Shown here: piece after piece, positions 5,723 to 14,232 of the stretch | Position numbering within the stretch: position 1 is the first letter of the stretch | Layout of the letters: each line of letters starts with the position of its first letter | Assembly: GCA_001873995.1 (NCBI GenBank) | Contig: MNVR01000001.1 | Span: 1-33,050 of the forward strand | Source: Candidatus Phelpsiimicrobium noxiivivens | Lineage (GTDB): Bacteria > Omnitrophota > Gorgyraeia > Velamenicoccales > Velamenicoccaceae | Length of the DNA: 33,050 bases | Direction of reading: 5' to 3' | The notes under the pieces: generated by a model | Database searches by the model: none | The model's input: only the letters and a program-made list of their open reading frames with translations | Told to the model about the DNA's origin: nothing | Position numbers and translations under genes: made by a program

Positions 5723-7591
5723 CTAAGCAGTTGTTTGAGAAAAACCAAGTAAATTTTTCACCTCTGAAGCGTCCAATACTTCTTTTTCCAATAATGTATT
5801 GGCCAAGAGAGTCAATTTATCCATATTTTCACTTAACAACTTTTTAGCTCTCATGTAACAGGTGTCAATAATAGCCTTGATCTCAGCATCTATCAATTTC
5901 GCGGTATCGTCGCTATAGTTCCGTTCTTCCGATAAGTTCTTACCTAAAAATACCAAGCCTTCGCGGTGGCCTAGCGTAAGATAACCTATTTTCTCTGACA
6001 TACCGAATTCGCATACCATGCGCCTTGACATCTGCGTCGCCACATCCAGGTCATTTTCAGAGCCGGTTGTGATCTCGCTAAAATATAAACTTTCAGAAGC
6101 GCGCCCTGCTAAAAGAACCGTAATACGCCCCAAAAGCTCGGACTTTGTCATGATATACCTATCCTGAAGAGGCATCTGTAATGTATAACCCAATGCTGCC
6201 ACACCTCGGGGTATAATAGAGACTTTGTGCAAAGGGTCTACCTCAGGTATAAGCAAAGATACCAAAGAATGGCCGCCCTCATGATAGGCAACGATCTGCC
6301 TTTCTTTAGCGCTTATCACACGGCTCTTACGCTCAGGCCCCGCGACAACCCTCTCTATGGCTGACTCCATCTCCTTTTTTCCTACAGATTCTTTATCATA
6401 TCTGGCGGCTAAAAGAGCCGCTTCATTACACAGATTCGCCAGATCAGCCCCTGAAAAACCGGGTGTCTGGCGCGCTATATCTTCAAGACTTATATCTTCG
6501 CCGATCTTTATCTTTGCCGCGTGAACTTTAAGAATAGCCTCGCGGCCCTTAATATCAGGCCTATCAATGACCACATGCCTGTCAAACCTACCTGGACGAA
6601 GAAGGGCAGGGTCAAGCGTGTCAGGCCTGTTAGTAGCCGCTATAAGGATTATCCCTTCTTGCGGGTCAAAACCATCCATCTCTACCAAAAGCTGGTTCAA
6701 TGTCTGCTCTCGCTCATCGTGGCCTCCGCCAATACCTGAAAAGCGCAGACGGCCGACAGCGTCTATTTCATCAATAAAAATAATAGAACCGCGGCCAAAT
6801 TGTTTAGAGGCCTTTCTGCCTTGCTCAAACAAGTCCCTGACGCGCGAAGCGCCAACGCCAACAAACATCTCTACAAAATCCGAGCCGCTTATATTAAAAA
6901 ACGGCACATTTGCTTCGCCGGCCACAGCCTTGGCTATCAGCGTTTTACCGCAGCCAGGAGGGCCTACCAAAAGCACGCCCTTTGGTATCTTGCCGCCTAA
7001 TCTCTGAAATTTTTTAGGGTCTTTTAAAAATTCTATGACTTCCTGCAGTTCCTCTTTGGCCTCGTCTACGCCGGCAACATCCGCGAAAGTTACCTTCTCT
7101 TTAGACTCGCCTCCCGCGCGCGCCTTTATCTTTCCGAAAGACCATATACGATTGCCTACTTCAGCTCCTCGATAACTGAAATACCACAAAAAACCAATAA
7201 AAAGAATGACTGGCCCTAAAGAAAACAATATATTCGTCCACAAGGTCTTCGCGGGCTTAACAGCGAAATCAGGCGCATTGCTTCTTAATAAAGCCAACAG
7301 GTCCTTATCATCAGCTGGTATGTTGACAAAAAAATGTGTGCCGTTTACAAGCTCTCCGGAGAGTACATCTTCTGTCATATTCACAGAACGCAGATTGGAA
7401 GGATTGTCTTTTAAAACCCTGTAAAACTCACTATAAGATAGCTCGCGACGCGCGGCCGCGCCGTTCTGGAACGTCCCCATCAGATAAAATGTGGCCATAA
7501 TGAACAAAAGCCATATCAAAAATGAGATATTACCTTTCCTAAACCCCTGGGGTAACGAAGGTTTTGTTTTATTTATCTGCGTTTTTTTCAT
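5723..7591 (-). CDS. ftsH: ATP-dependent zinc metalloprotease FtsH
   Basis: Membrane AAA+ protease that extracts and degrades membrane and regulatory proteins. 622 aa: two transmembrane helices (about 22-40 and 119-139) flanking a periplasmic domain, AAA domain with Walker A GPPGCGKT (210-217), Walker B IIFIDEID, second region of homology with [17 protein letters not shown], and zinc-binding HEGGH (437-441). Length is usual. No ribosome site is seen before ATG 7591, and a TATAAT box lies only about 10 bases upstream, so the message may be nearly leaderless. tilS ends 38 nt upstream. Confidence 0.97.
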   Translation of the reverse strand: MKKTQINKTKPSLPQGFRKGNISFLIWLLFIMATFYLMGTFQNGAAARRELSYSEFYRVLKDNPSNLRSVNMTEDVLSGELVNGTHFFVNIPADDKDLLALLRSNAPDFAVKPAKTLWTNILFSLGPVILFIGFLWYFSYRGAEVGNRIWSFGKIKARAGGESKEKVTFADVAGVDEAKEELQEVIEFLKDPKKFQRLGGKIPKGVLLVGPPGCGKTLIAKAVAGEANVPFFNISGSDFVEMFVGVGASRVRDLFEQGRKASKQFGRGSIIFIDEIDAVGRLRFSGIGGGHDEREQTLNQLLVEMDGFDPQEGIILIAATNRPDTLDPALLRPGRFDRHVVIDRPDIKGREAILKVHAAKIKIGEDISLEDIARQTPGFSGADLANLCNEAALLAARYDKESVGKKEMESAIERVVAGPERKSRVISAKERQIVAYHEGGHSLVSLLIPEVDPLHKVSIIPRGVAALGYTLQMPLQDRYIMTKSELLGRITVLLAGRASESLYFSEITTGSENDLDVATQMSRRMVCEFGMSEKIGYLTLGHREGLVFLGKNLSEERNYSDDTAKLIDAEIKAIIDTCYMRAKKLLSENMDKLTLLANTLLEKEVLDASEVKNLLGFSQTTA

Positions 7592-7600
7592 AGTGTTATT

Positions 7601-7641
7601 ATTATAGCCAAACTCACTTCAAAAGCAAGTCATCTTTTGAA
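7601..7641 (-). promoter_or_regulatory. Candidate ftsH promoter with overlapping inverted repeat
   Basis: In transcript sense TTGCTT (7623-7628), 16 bases, then a consensus TATAAT (7601-7606). A perfect inverted repeat TTCAAAAG/CTTTTGAA (7618-7625 and 7634-7641, 8-nt gap) overlaps the -35 box and the tilS stop codon, and could be an operator. The predicted start of transcription falls about 4-5 nt before the ftsH ATG. Confidence 0.4.
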
Positions 7642-8610
7642 AATATTTAGGCAACCCTTGGTCTTTGAGGCAGTTATAAATCCGGGCAAGTGGACCTGCG
7701 AGCCGTAAGGCCTTGCCTCAAGCAAGTCGTCTATCTCCTGCCAATGCTTAAAGGTAACTTTGTTAAGATGCCCCTGCAACGACTCTATTGCCTGCCTAAC
7801 TGCCAGCCGTCTTAGGGCAATATCAAGTTTAAGCAGTTCACAAAGGCCTATCTTGCAACCGGCTTTTCCAGATCTCATGTTAGCATTTAAAAATGAACGC
7901 GCCTTTTGGCCAAGATAGCTGTAATCAACACCAACAGTCAAAGCAAAATTTGAAAGGCATTCCTTTATGTTGGGGTTATACTGTTCCTCCAGCAAGGGCA
8001 AAAGATTATTCCTGATCTTATTTCGCATGAACTTATCTTCAAAATTAGTTATATCCAGCCTGAAAGGAACTTTATGCGCTGCAAGATAATTTAAAACGTC
8101 CTTCTTGGCCACTTCTATAAGAGGCCTGACAACATGACGGTCATAGAGATCGCGCTTGGGCAGAATAGCTGAAAGGCCGTGCAACCCGCTGCCTCTTAAT
8201 ACCCGCATCAACACCGTCTCTGCCTGATCATCTTGCGTATGCCCAAGGGCTATTTTTTTTGAGCGGGTCTTTTTACAGACGCCGAGAATAAAATCATACC
8301 TTAATTTTCTAAGCGCGTCCTCTAAAGAAGCCTGCTTCTCAATATGGCGGGCATCAAGGACAGCACAAAAAAAAGGTATTCTCAATTCTTCCGCGGCCTT
8401 TTTAACAAAAATAAGGTCTTTATGAGAATCTTTTCTCAAGTGATGGTCCAGGTGAGCGACGTGGAGTTTTAAACAAAGGCGGGCATTTAACGCGCACAAA
8501 ACATGCAAAAGGGCCATAGAATCCGGGCCGCCGGAAACAGCCACGACCGCCTTTTCTCTCGGTTCAAACATCTTGTATCTTTGAATAGTCTTTAAAACTT
8601 TATTCAGCAT
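7630..8610 (-). CDS. tilS: tRNA(Ile)-lysidine synthetase
   Basis: Converts C34 of tRNA-Ile(CAU) to lysidine with ATP and lysine, so that AUA is read as Ile. 326 aa: PP-loop SGGPDSMALLHVL near residue 26, HLDHHLRKDSHKD, LGHTQDDQAETVLMR, and RPLIEVAKKDVLNYL, plus the conserved RNKIRNNLLPLLE. The C-terminal TilS_C domain of longer homologues is absent or very short. It lies in the run upstream of ftsH, as in many bacteria. A tRNA with CAT anticodon is encoded nearby at 9561-9637. Confidence 0.95.
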   Translation of the reverse strand: MLNKVLKTIQRYKMFEPREKAVVAVSGGPDSMALLHVLCALNARLCLKLHVAHLDHHLRKDSHKDLIFVKKAAEELRIPFFCAVLDARHIEKQASLEDALRKLRYDFILGVCKKTRSKKIALGHTQDDQAETVLMRVLRGSGLHGLSAILPKRDLYDRHVVRPLIEVAKKDVLNYLAAHKVPFRLDITNFEDKFMRNKIRNNLLPLLEEQYNPNIKECLSNFALTVGVDYSYLGQKARSFLNANMRSGKAGCKIGLCELLKLDIALRRLAVRQAIESLQGHLNKVTFKHWQEIDDLLEARPYGSQVHLPGFITASKTKGCLNIFKR

Positions 8611-8622
8611 GACAAGATGCCC

Positions 8623-9105
8623 CTAATACTCCCTACTCTTAAATTTAAACTGCCTAACGATCTGCGGATGGGAAAAAAAGTAGATAACGCTCAAATAATA
8701 GGCCATTGAAATAACGATACCCGTAAATAGGAATTTGACAGGTATTGTTGAAATCGCCTCTTCTGCCAAAAAAATATTGAGCACTATATTGACAAGCATG
8801 TTGATCGTGTATACTCCCATGGTGATACGCAAAAGGCGCCTTGACCATTCTTTTAAATGCAAAACTCCGACTCCCGAAACAACCCAGCAGATATAAATGA
8901 GGAGGCTCAATATTGAGGATATCCAGAAGACAGACATGGATAACATCCCCTGGGGTGTCGCGTTTTTTACATCAGAGAAAGAATCCTTTAATGGAAAAAG
9001 AAGGAAAGACAGAATGATAAGGAAAGTATTGAAACTTCCCAGAGCGATCAAAGAGATCGCAAAAATGACAACACCCTTTGACCGCTCTATGAATTTATAT
9101 ACCAT
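8623..9105 (-). CDS. Hypothetical four-helix membrane protein
   Basis: 160 aa that I do not recognise. It appears to be an integral membrane protein with four hydrophobic helices, about 11-37, 57-82, 92-113 and 122-146, short loops, and a basic C-terminus (RQFKFKSREY). It starts MVYKFIERSKG and ends 12 nt before tilS, so it is probably co-transcribed with it. No catalytic motif is visible. A role cannot be assigned. Confidence 0.75.
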   Translation of the reverse strand: MVYKFIERSKGVVIFAISLIALGSFNTFLIILSFLLFPLKDSFSDVKNATPQGMLSMSVFWISSILSLLIYICWVVSGVGVLHLKEWSRRLLRITMGVYTINMLVNIVLNIFLAEEAISTIPVKFLFTGIVISMAYYLSVIYFFSHPQIVRQFKFKSREY

Positions 9106-9172
9106 CAGCCTTGGATCTTAACATTCACCCAGCGCTTATAAGGTATTGCGCTGGTGTTGCGTTTTCTACGCA

Positions 9173-9523
9173 CTATTGCTTAGGATATTTGTCTTTTTCC
9201 AGCGGCTTCCAGCCCGCATCACCAACCCAAGCATACACCCGGCCTGAAATTTTGTTTATCTTAACTATACCCGGGGCTAAAGAAATAACGGGCATATTAG
9301 TGCCAGGCATAGCAGGTTGCTGCGGTACAGTATTATAAACAGACGGATTATTTTGCTGCGTTGTATTTACAGCGATAACATCCCACTTTGGAAAAAAGAA
9401 ATAATACAAGACCAACGCTAATAAAATAATAAGGGTGTTCGTAATGAACTTATTATCTTTAAGCTTAAACTTAAACGATACCTCCCCTACTGTCTCCGCT
9501 GCATTGTTCAACTTCTCTTCCAT
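9173..9523 (-). CDS. Hypothetical single-helix membrane protein
   Basis: 116 aa of unknown function. The start is put at ATG 9523 (MEEKLNNAAE) because GGGAGG stands four bases upstream; longer frames start inside or before this site. One transmembrane helix, about residues 30-48 (TLIILLALVLYYFFF), follows a short cytoplasmic head. The outer part has a Gln/Asn/Pro-rich stretch and a terminal segment with ISGRVYAWVGDAGWKPLEK. The upstream neighbour in transcription is tRNA-Met; the next gene is the four-helix membrane protein. No homologue is recognised. Confidence 0.7.
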   Translation of the reverse strand: MEEKLNNAAETVGEVSFKFKLKDNKFITNTLIILLALVLYYFFFPKWDVIAVNTTQQNNPSVYNTVPQQPAMPGTNMPVISLAPGIVKINKISGRVYAWVGDAGWKPLEKDKYPKQ

Positions 9524-9560
9524 GTTACCTCCCATTTTTTTATACATCCATCTAAAATTT

Positions 9561-9637
9561 TGGTGGCGGCGACTGGATTTAAACCAGTGACAAATCGGGT
9601 ATGAGCCGACTACTCTATCAGGCTGAGTTACGCCGCC
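9561..9637 (-). tRNA. tRNA with CAT anticodon, probably elongator Met
   Basis: A 74-nt cloverleaf plus encoded CCA (9561-9563): acceptor GGCGGCG/CGCCGCC, D-stem ACTC/GAGT, anticodon stem GTCGG/CCGAT around CTCATAC, T-stem ACTGG/CCAGT, discriminator A. The fully paired acceptor and lack of three G-C pairs below the anticodon argue against initiator tRNA. Ile2 (lysidine-modified) is the alternative. The T-loop is TTTAAAT, with U56 instead of C56, and the D-loop AGCCTGATA has A where G19 is expected, a matching change. Confidence 0.9.
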
Positions 9638-9686
9638 AATATATTCTCAAAGATTTAAATATCTACATACATTTGGATTTTCCGCA

Positions 9687-10484
9687 CTAAATATTCTTAC
9701 TCTTATTATATGCTGAAATGAAATCGTCGCAATATATGCTTTTATTAAGGATAAGCTCTGAAGTTATCAAAGAACGCGTCAACTCTTGATCAAGAGGATC
9801 TAAAATTGCCGCGTCAAGGCCATACGCTGAGGCCATCACAAGGAAAGTCCTATTGATAAGCTTCCTCTTTTTAGACCCCTGAGAAACATTGCTTAACCCT
9901 AATAGAGTTTTAGGCGCAGGCGTAGACAGCGACTTAAAATCTTTTATAAGTTCCAATATACCAAAAAGCTGGTTCTGCGCGACATTTATCGGCAGGAGTA
10001 TAGGGTCCAGATAAAGCTCGTCTAAAGGAAAACCATTTTCCTGCGCGAAGTTCAAAATTTGCGCTGCCAATTCCAGCTTTCCGTCTTTGTCCTGCGGCAC
10101 ACCCTTGCGATCCATAACAAGCGCTACCAAAAACGCTTTATATTTTTTTGCCATGGCGCAATAAACCTCAAGCCTAGAGATATCAGCTGACGTTGAATTA
10201 ATTACGCACTTATGAGCGCTCGCCTCCAATCCGGCCTCAATAGCCTCAGGTTTTGTGCTATCAAGGCACAGCACACAAGAGGCTTCTTTCCGGATAGTCT
10301 CTACTAGCCAGCGCATATCTCCTGCCGCGTCGCGCGACGCGGGCCCGCAGTTAACATCCAACGCGTCAGCTCCAGCATCCACTTGCTTGCGCGCCAGCGA
10401 CCTGATAAAATCCTTGTTTTTTTCCTTAATGGCAGCTGCAACCCTTTGATCCATGCCATTTATCAATTCGCCTATTATGAACAT
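9687..10484 (-). CDS. acsE: Methyltetrahydrofolate:corrinoid/Fe-S protein methyltransferase
   Basis: Moves the methyl group of CH3-tetrahydrofolate to the cobalt of the corrinoid/iron-sulfur protein, the link between folate one-carbon chemistry and acetyl-CoA synthesis. The 265-aa pterin-binding TIM barrel matches the size of the acetogen enzyme (262). D75, N96, D160 and N199 fall at the positions of the pterin-binding and catalytic residues known in Moorella MeTr, and DVNCGP and LLGLSNVSQG are present. One base separates it from acsD, whose product pairs with AcsC to form its substrate. An AGG ribosome site precedes the ATG. Confidence 0.94.
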   Translation of the reverse strand: MFIIGELINGMDQRVAAAIKEKNKDFIRSLARKQVDAGADALDVNCGPASRDAAGDMRWLVETIRKEASCVLCLDSTKPEAIEAGLEASAHKCVINSTSADISRLEVYCAMAKKYKAFLVALVMDRKGVPQDKDGKLELAAQILNFAQENGFPLDELYLDPILLPINVAQNQLFGILELIKDFKSLSTPAPKTLLGLSNVSQGSKKRKLINRTFLVMASAYGLDAAILDPLDQELTRSLITSELILNKSIYCDDFISAYNKSKNI

Positions 10485-10485
10485 A

Positions 10486-11454
10486 TTACCTTTTCATCAG
10501 ATCTGTTATGGCACTTTTTACTATTTTTATCGCCTCGGGATGGCGCATGGTCAATATATCCGCGCCTGCCTCAACCATCGCCATAGCTGTCACGACTTCC
10601 CACATGATGCCTCGCATTCGCGCGTTACCACCCTGTGGAAAATCATTCAGAGAAACTTTCGCTTCTTTCGCGCGCCAGGACTCTTGGCCAACAAAACATA
10701 TAAACGGCATAGCCAGCATCTTATCTCCCGCAAGAGCTGCGCTTTTAGCCCTCTCCATTATAGAGTAAGCATACTCCAAACCATAGCCTAGAGCGCCTAT
10801 GGTGGGATTGATGACTATCCTATCCAGCGGCATGCCTATATCCGAGAGCAGAATGTTCAATTGTTTAGCGATATTGACGTCTATCGGTGATTCAGCGATG
10901 ATATTGTGGCCATCCGCGATACAAGCCGCTGCCAAAGTCTTATAATTCTCCGAGACTACATCTCCAAAAAGCAGCCTCTCACCTTTTGTCGCTTCTGAAA
11001 TAGCAGGTAAGACTTCATTATCTTTATCCGCGCTGCCGCATCCTAATATTATCAACGGCGTTTTGATATTTTTTAGCACAGCCTCAACGAGCGCCATGGC
11101 GTCCTTGACCGGCTTATTGCCGAGATCAGGATGCAGCCCTTGTAATTTCAAACAGACAAGGTCAGCGCCTGAGTCAGAGGCCATCTTACGCGCCCATTCA
11201 ACCGGATCTTTTGAAACAGACGCGAGATCTGTTCGCAGGCCAACGGGCCAGTCATCTTCAACGCAATCCAATACTTCCGCCGCGATAAGAGGCCGATTGG
11301 GAATATCCCCTTCCTTGAATAAAAAAGGAAATGAACTCTGCCCGCCGATATTAAAAATGATCTCCCTGCTGCCGCCGGCAGATGGGCCCGCGCCGAGTTT
11401 AACCTCGTGCACCTTAAGGCTCCATTTTTCCAACAACTTCAACTCATCGGCCAT
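10486..11454 (-). CDS. acsD: Corrinoid/Fe-S protein small subunit (CODH/ACS delta)
   Basis: Small subunit of the corrinoid/iron-sulfur protein that carries the methyl group between MeTr and acetyl-CoA synthase. 322 aa, as in acetogens (about 323): an N-terminal head with EVKLGAG and a TIM barrel with GADLVCLKLQG, TPLIILGCGSADKD, INPTIGALGYGLEY and PFICFVGQESWRAKEA. It has no Fe-S cysteine motif, as expected. It overlaps cooC by 16 nt and lies directly before acsE. Confidence 0.95.
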   Translation of the reverse strand: MADELKLLEKWSLKVHEVKLGAGPSAGGSREIIFNIGGQSSFPFLFKEGDIPNRPLIAAEVLDCVEDDWPVGLRTDLASVSKDPVEWARKMASDSGADLVCLKLQGLHPDLGNKPVKDAMALVEAVLKNIKTPLIILGCGSADKDNEVLPAISEATKGERLLFGDVVSENYKTLAAACIADGHNIIAESPIDVNIAKQLNILLSDIGMPLDRIVINPTIGALGYGLEYAYSIMERAKSAALAGDKMLAMPFICFVGQESWRAKEAKVSLNDFPQGGNARMRGIMWEVVTAMAMVEAGADILTMRHPEAIKIVKSAITDLMKR

Positions 11455-12194
11455 AATTTTTCCCCTATTCTTTCAATTGTCCTGATCACTTCTGAATTTT
11501 TTGTAAGGCCAGAAATGGATCCATTGTCAACGCTCAAGCGAAGAAGCTGCTCGTCAAACGGAATTGTAAAAACTTCGTTAACACCAAACTCATTTTTTAG
11601 ATCTTTGTTATTTTCTTTTTCTACATATTTGTTAACGATCAAAAATCTGCGCTTAGCCGATATGCCAAGCTCGTTTATTAAGGACAATATCCTTTTAGCG
11701 CTCCTAAGCCCTGCCTGCGTCTGATCTGATACTGCCAACAGCTGATCGCAGGAACGCATAGTCTTCCTTGAAAAATGTTCCATACCAGCTTCATTATCTA
11801 TTACGACAAAACGGTAATGCGATATAAGTTTACCTAAGCAATTACGCAGAACATTGTTAATATAACAATAACAGCCCGGGCCTTCCGGCCTGCCCATCAC
11901 AAGTAGATCAAACCCGTCGTTCTCAGAGATGTCGCTGTTGATCTTGTATTCAATAAAAGCGTCCTTGCCCATATTTTTAGGAACGCTTTCAGGATCTTTC
12001 GCGACCTGATCTATAATGCCTGAGATGGTGCCCACGGCCGCGATACCTAAGGCTTCAGAAAGATTGCTGTTCGGATCAGCATCCACCGCGAGCACGGAGC
12101 CTGATCTTCTTTTTGCCAACATAAGGGTCAGGCACGCGCAAACAGTGGTCTTGCCTGTCCCTCCTTTTCCAGCAACTACTATAACATCACCCAT
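11439..12194 (-). CDS. cooC: CooC/AcsF-type nickel-insertion ATPase
   Basis: P-loop ATPase of the MinD/CooC family that matures the nickel centre of CODH or ACS. 251 aa from ATG 12194 (MGDVIVVAGKGG). Deviant Walker A GKGGTGKTT near residues 9-17, DADPNSNLSEALG, and EAGMEHFSRKTMR after VIDN. A CYCYINN pair of cysteines (GPGCYCY) is the likely metal-binding Cys-X-Cys of the dimer interface. The longer frame to 12221 needs a TTG start inside an inverted repeat and is not preferred. It sits between acsV and acsD. Confidence 0.9.
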   Translation of the reverse strand: MGDVIVVAGKGGTGKTTVCACLTLMLAKRRSGSVLAVDADPNSNLSEALGIAAVGTISGIIDQVAKDPESVPKNMGKDAFIEYKINSDISENDGFDLLVMGRPEGPGCYCYINNVLRNCLGKLISHYRFVVIDNEAGMEHFSRKTMRSCDQLLAVSDQTQAGLRSAKRILSLINELGISAKRRFLIVNKYVEKENNKDLKNEFGVNEVFTIPFDEQLLRLSVDNGSISGLTKNSEVIRTIERIGEKLWPMS

Positions 12195-12208
12195 AAATTG
12201 CGCTCTAG

Positions 12209-12290
12209 ATACCGATACCAAATAGCTTCGCAGATCTCAAAACGATCTGTTTGCTGGTATCGGTATTTCGCTGTATGCGCCTTCGGCGCA
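12209..12290 (-). repeat. Structured intergenic spacer before cooC
   Basis: A perfect 12-bp inverted repeat (ataccgatacca 12209-12220, tggtatcggtat 12255-12266) encloses an inner stem cagatc/gatctg (12231-12236, 12244-12249). Next to it is a second hairpin TGCGCC-TTC-GGCGCA (12276-12290). Both lie between the acsV stop and the cooC start, inside an otherwise tightly packed operon. No T-run follows, so a processing or translation-control structure is more likely than a terminator. Confidence 0.6.
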
Positions 12291-12301
12291 CATTAGTGTG
12301 C

Positions 12302-14230
12302 TCAATATTTGACCGAAGGAAATAATCCCGAATCCGTATGCGGGAAAAACAACGCCGCCATATATTCATCCATATATTTTGGGTCTGTGGATAATTCAAA
12401 ATAAGTAATGTTTTTGGAAACGGCTTGCGCGGTCTTTAGGGCCTGACACGATAAAAGTGCTTGCCTGGCGCCTGCCAATGAACTATTACCTACAAAAATA
12501 TATTTTTCTCTGGGCAGATCCGGAATAAGGCCTATCGCGACAGCGCTTTCAATATTAAGCGACGTCCCGAAACCGCCAGCTATAAAGATCGCATTGATAT
12601 CATTAATTGCCATATCCATATGGCGCACCAGGATAGATATACCGGAATAGATAGCTGCCTTTGCCCTTTTTAAATTATCAAGGTCAGCTTCCGTAATGAC
12701 AATATCCTGGCCTATTGCCGTATCACCCGCGTATGAGACAACATACTCATAACCTGACTCACCTTTTCTTATCCTCTTATTGCGGACATTGGCGTTTATC
12801 TTTCCGTTCTTATCAAGCGCCCCACGTTTTAAAAGTTCACTGACCAGCTCTATGTAACCGGAACCGCAAATACCACGCGGCTTATCAGCGCATATTGTTG
12901 AAACAACCGCGTCCAGCTTTTCAGTTATTTTTACTCCCTGGATAGCGCCTCTGACAGCGCGCACGCCGCAAGACATACCACTGCCTTCAAACGCCGGGCC
13001 TGCGGATGCCGCGCAGCTCATCAACCAATCAGAACTGCCCAAAACTATCTCGCCATTCGTTCCTATATCTATAAGAAGATTGACCTCTTTAGACCTATGC
13101 ATATCGCAAGATAAAACACCTGCCGTTATATCAGCTCCCACATAACTGGCTACGCCCGGAAGGCAATATAATAATCCATGCGGATTTATCTTTATGCCTA
13201 CTTCGTGCGCCTTCAAAACTGGGATAATATTGGCCGTAGGCACATAAGGTTCCTGCCTGATATGCTTAGGGTCTATGCGCAATAACAGATGTATCATCGT
13301 TGTGTTACCCGCGACAGAAAGGCACGTCACATCGTTTAGGTCCACTTTAAATTCATCTATAAAAGCCTCTATCATCTCGTTGATCAGGTCCACTACCGCG
13401 TGATGCAGTTTCTCAAGGCCGTCTTCTGCCTGGGCATAGATGATGCGCGTAATGACATCGGAACCAAAGGCCGCCTGCCTGTTATACGCGGCCTTAGTGC
13501 CAAGTGCCTTCTTTAAATTAAGGTCCACGAATGAACCCGAGACAGTCGTTGTCCCGATATCAAAAGCAAAGCCAAAATTATTTTTTGACCTGTCTTGCGG
13601 CTCAATAGAGATTATCTCAACAGCCTCATCGTTTTGCGCGAGGCCGACCGTGATCGACCAGCCGCTCGCGCGCAGCAAAGGCCCAAGGCGCCTGATATTT
13701 GCTAATCCGGTATGAATAGGGCGCGGGCCTATTTGTTCTTCAATAGCCCTCTGGACCCTTTCTAAGTCGCTTAATTTGTCATCAAAATTCGGCTTAAGCA
13801 ATTCAAAGTATGATTTAACTACCAGCGGGCCGTATTGGAATAACCCTACGCCTAACTGCGGCATAGCCTCTGATATATCTTCCGCTTTGCTATAAACATC
13901 GCGTAGCCTCAATTCAAGTTCTTCTTTGCTTAACGCGCTCATATCAAGGCGGGATCCAGGAGGTATATCAACCTCTATATCAGATTCGACTAAAGCCTGA
14001 CAGGCGAGATAGGCCCCGCATTTTCTATCATCCGGAGTCATCCTCCCGGAAGGCTCCGCATGCACACTGCCTGATCTTACGATGACGCGGCACTTACCGC
14101 AAACGCCGTCTCCGCCGCAGCTTGAATTAAGATGTATATGCGCCGATATGGCCGCCGCGAGAATAGTGGTGCCGGGGTCTACAACGGCCTTTTTATTATC
14201 TGGATAAAAAATAACAATATGTTTTTCCAT
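12302..14230 (-). CDS. acsV: Reductive activator of corrinoid protein (RACo)
   Basis: Uses ATP and low-potential electrons to return accidentally oxidised Co(II) corrinoid to Co(I) so that AcsCD can be methylated again. 642 aa from ATG 14230. N-terminal plant-type [2Fe-2S] domain with C38, C44, C47 and C77 (CGGDGVCGKCR ... LACQ), a linker and middle domain, then a large actin-like ATPase with AFDIGTTTVSGSFVDL, LSVAGNTTMIHLLL, LIDIGTNGEIVLG and IFIAGGFGTSL. Only two bases separate it from acsC. The upstream-extended frame overlaps acsC and was rejected. Confidence 0.94.
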   Translation of the reverse strand: MEKHIVIFYPDNKKAVVDPGTTILAAAISAHIHLNSSCGGDGVCGKCRVIVRSGSVHAEPSGRMTPDDRKCGAYLACQALVESDIEVDIPPGSRLDMSALSKEELELRLRDVYSKAEDISEAMPQLGVGLFQYGPLVVKSYFELLKPNFDDKLSDLERVQRAIEEQIGPRPIHTGLANIRRLGPLLRASGWSITVGLAQNDEAVEIISIEPQDRSKNNFGFAFDIGTTTVSGSFVDLNLKKALGTKAAYNRQAAFGSDVITRIIYAQAEDGLEKLHHAVVDLINEMIEAFIDEFKVDLNDVTCLSVAGNTTMIHLLLRIDPKHIRQEPYVPTANIIPVLKAHEVGIKINPHGLLYCLPGVASYVGADITAGVLSCDMHRSKEVNLLIDIGTNGEIVLGSSDWLMSCAASAGPAFEGSGMSCGVRAVRGAIQGVKITEKLDAVVSTICADKPRGICGSGYIELVSELLKRGALDKNGKINANVRNKRIRKGESGYEYVVSYAGDTAIGQDIVITEADLDNLKRAKAAIYSGISILVRHMDMAINDINAIFIAGGFGTSLNIESAVAIGLIPDLPREKYIFVGNSSLAGARQALLSCQALKTAQAVSKNITYFELSTDPKYMDEYMAALFFPHTDSGLFPSVKY

Positions 14231-14232
14231 GA

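Noticed and set aside
9561-9637. Initiator tRNA-Met
   Set aside because: The acceptor's first pair is complete and the anticodon stem lacks the three consecutive G-C pairs.
12195-12221. Longer CooC start
   Set aside because: It needs TTG inside an inverted repeat; MGDVIVVAGKGG at 12194 fits the family start.
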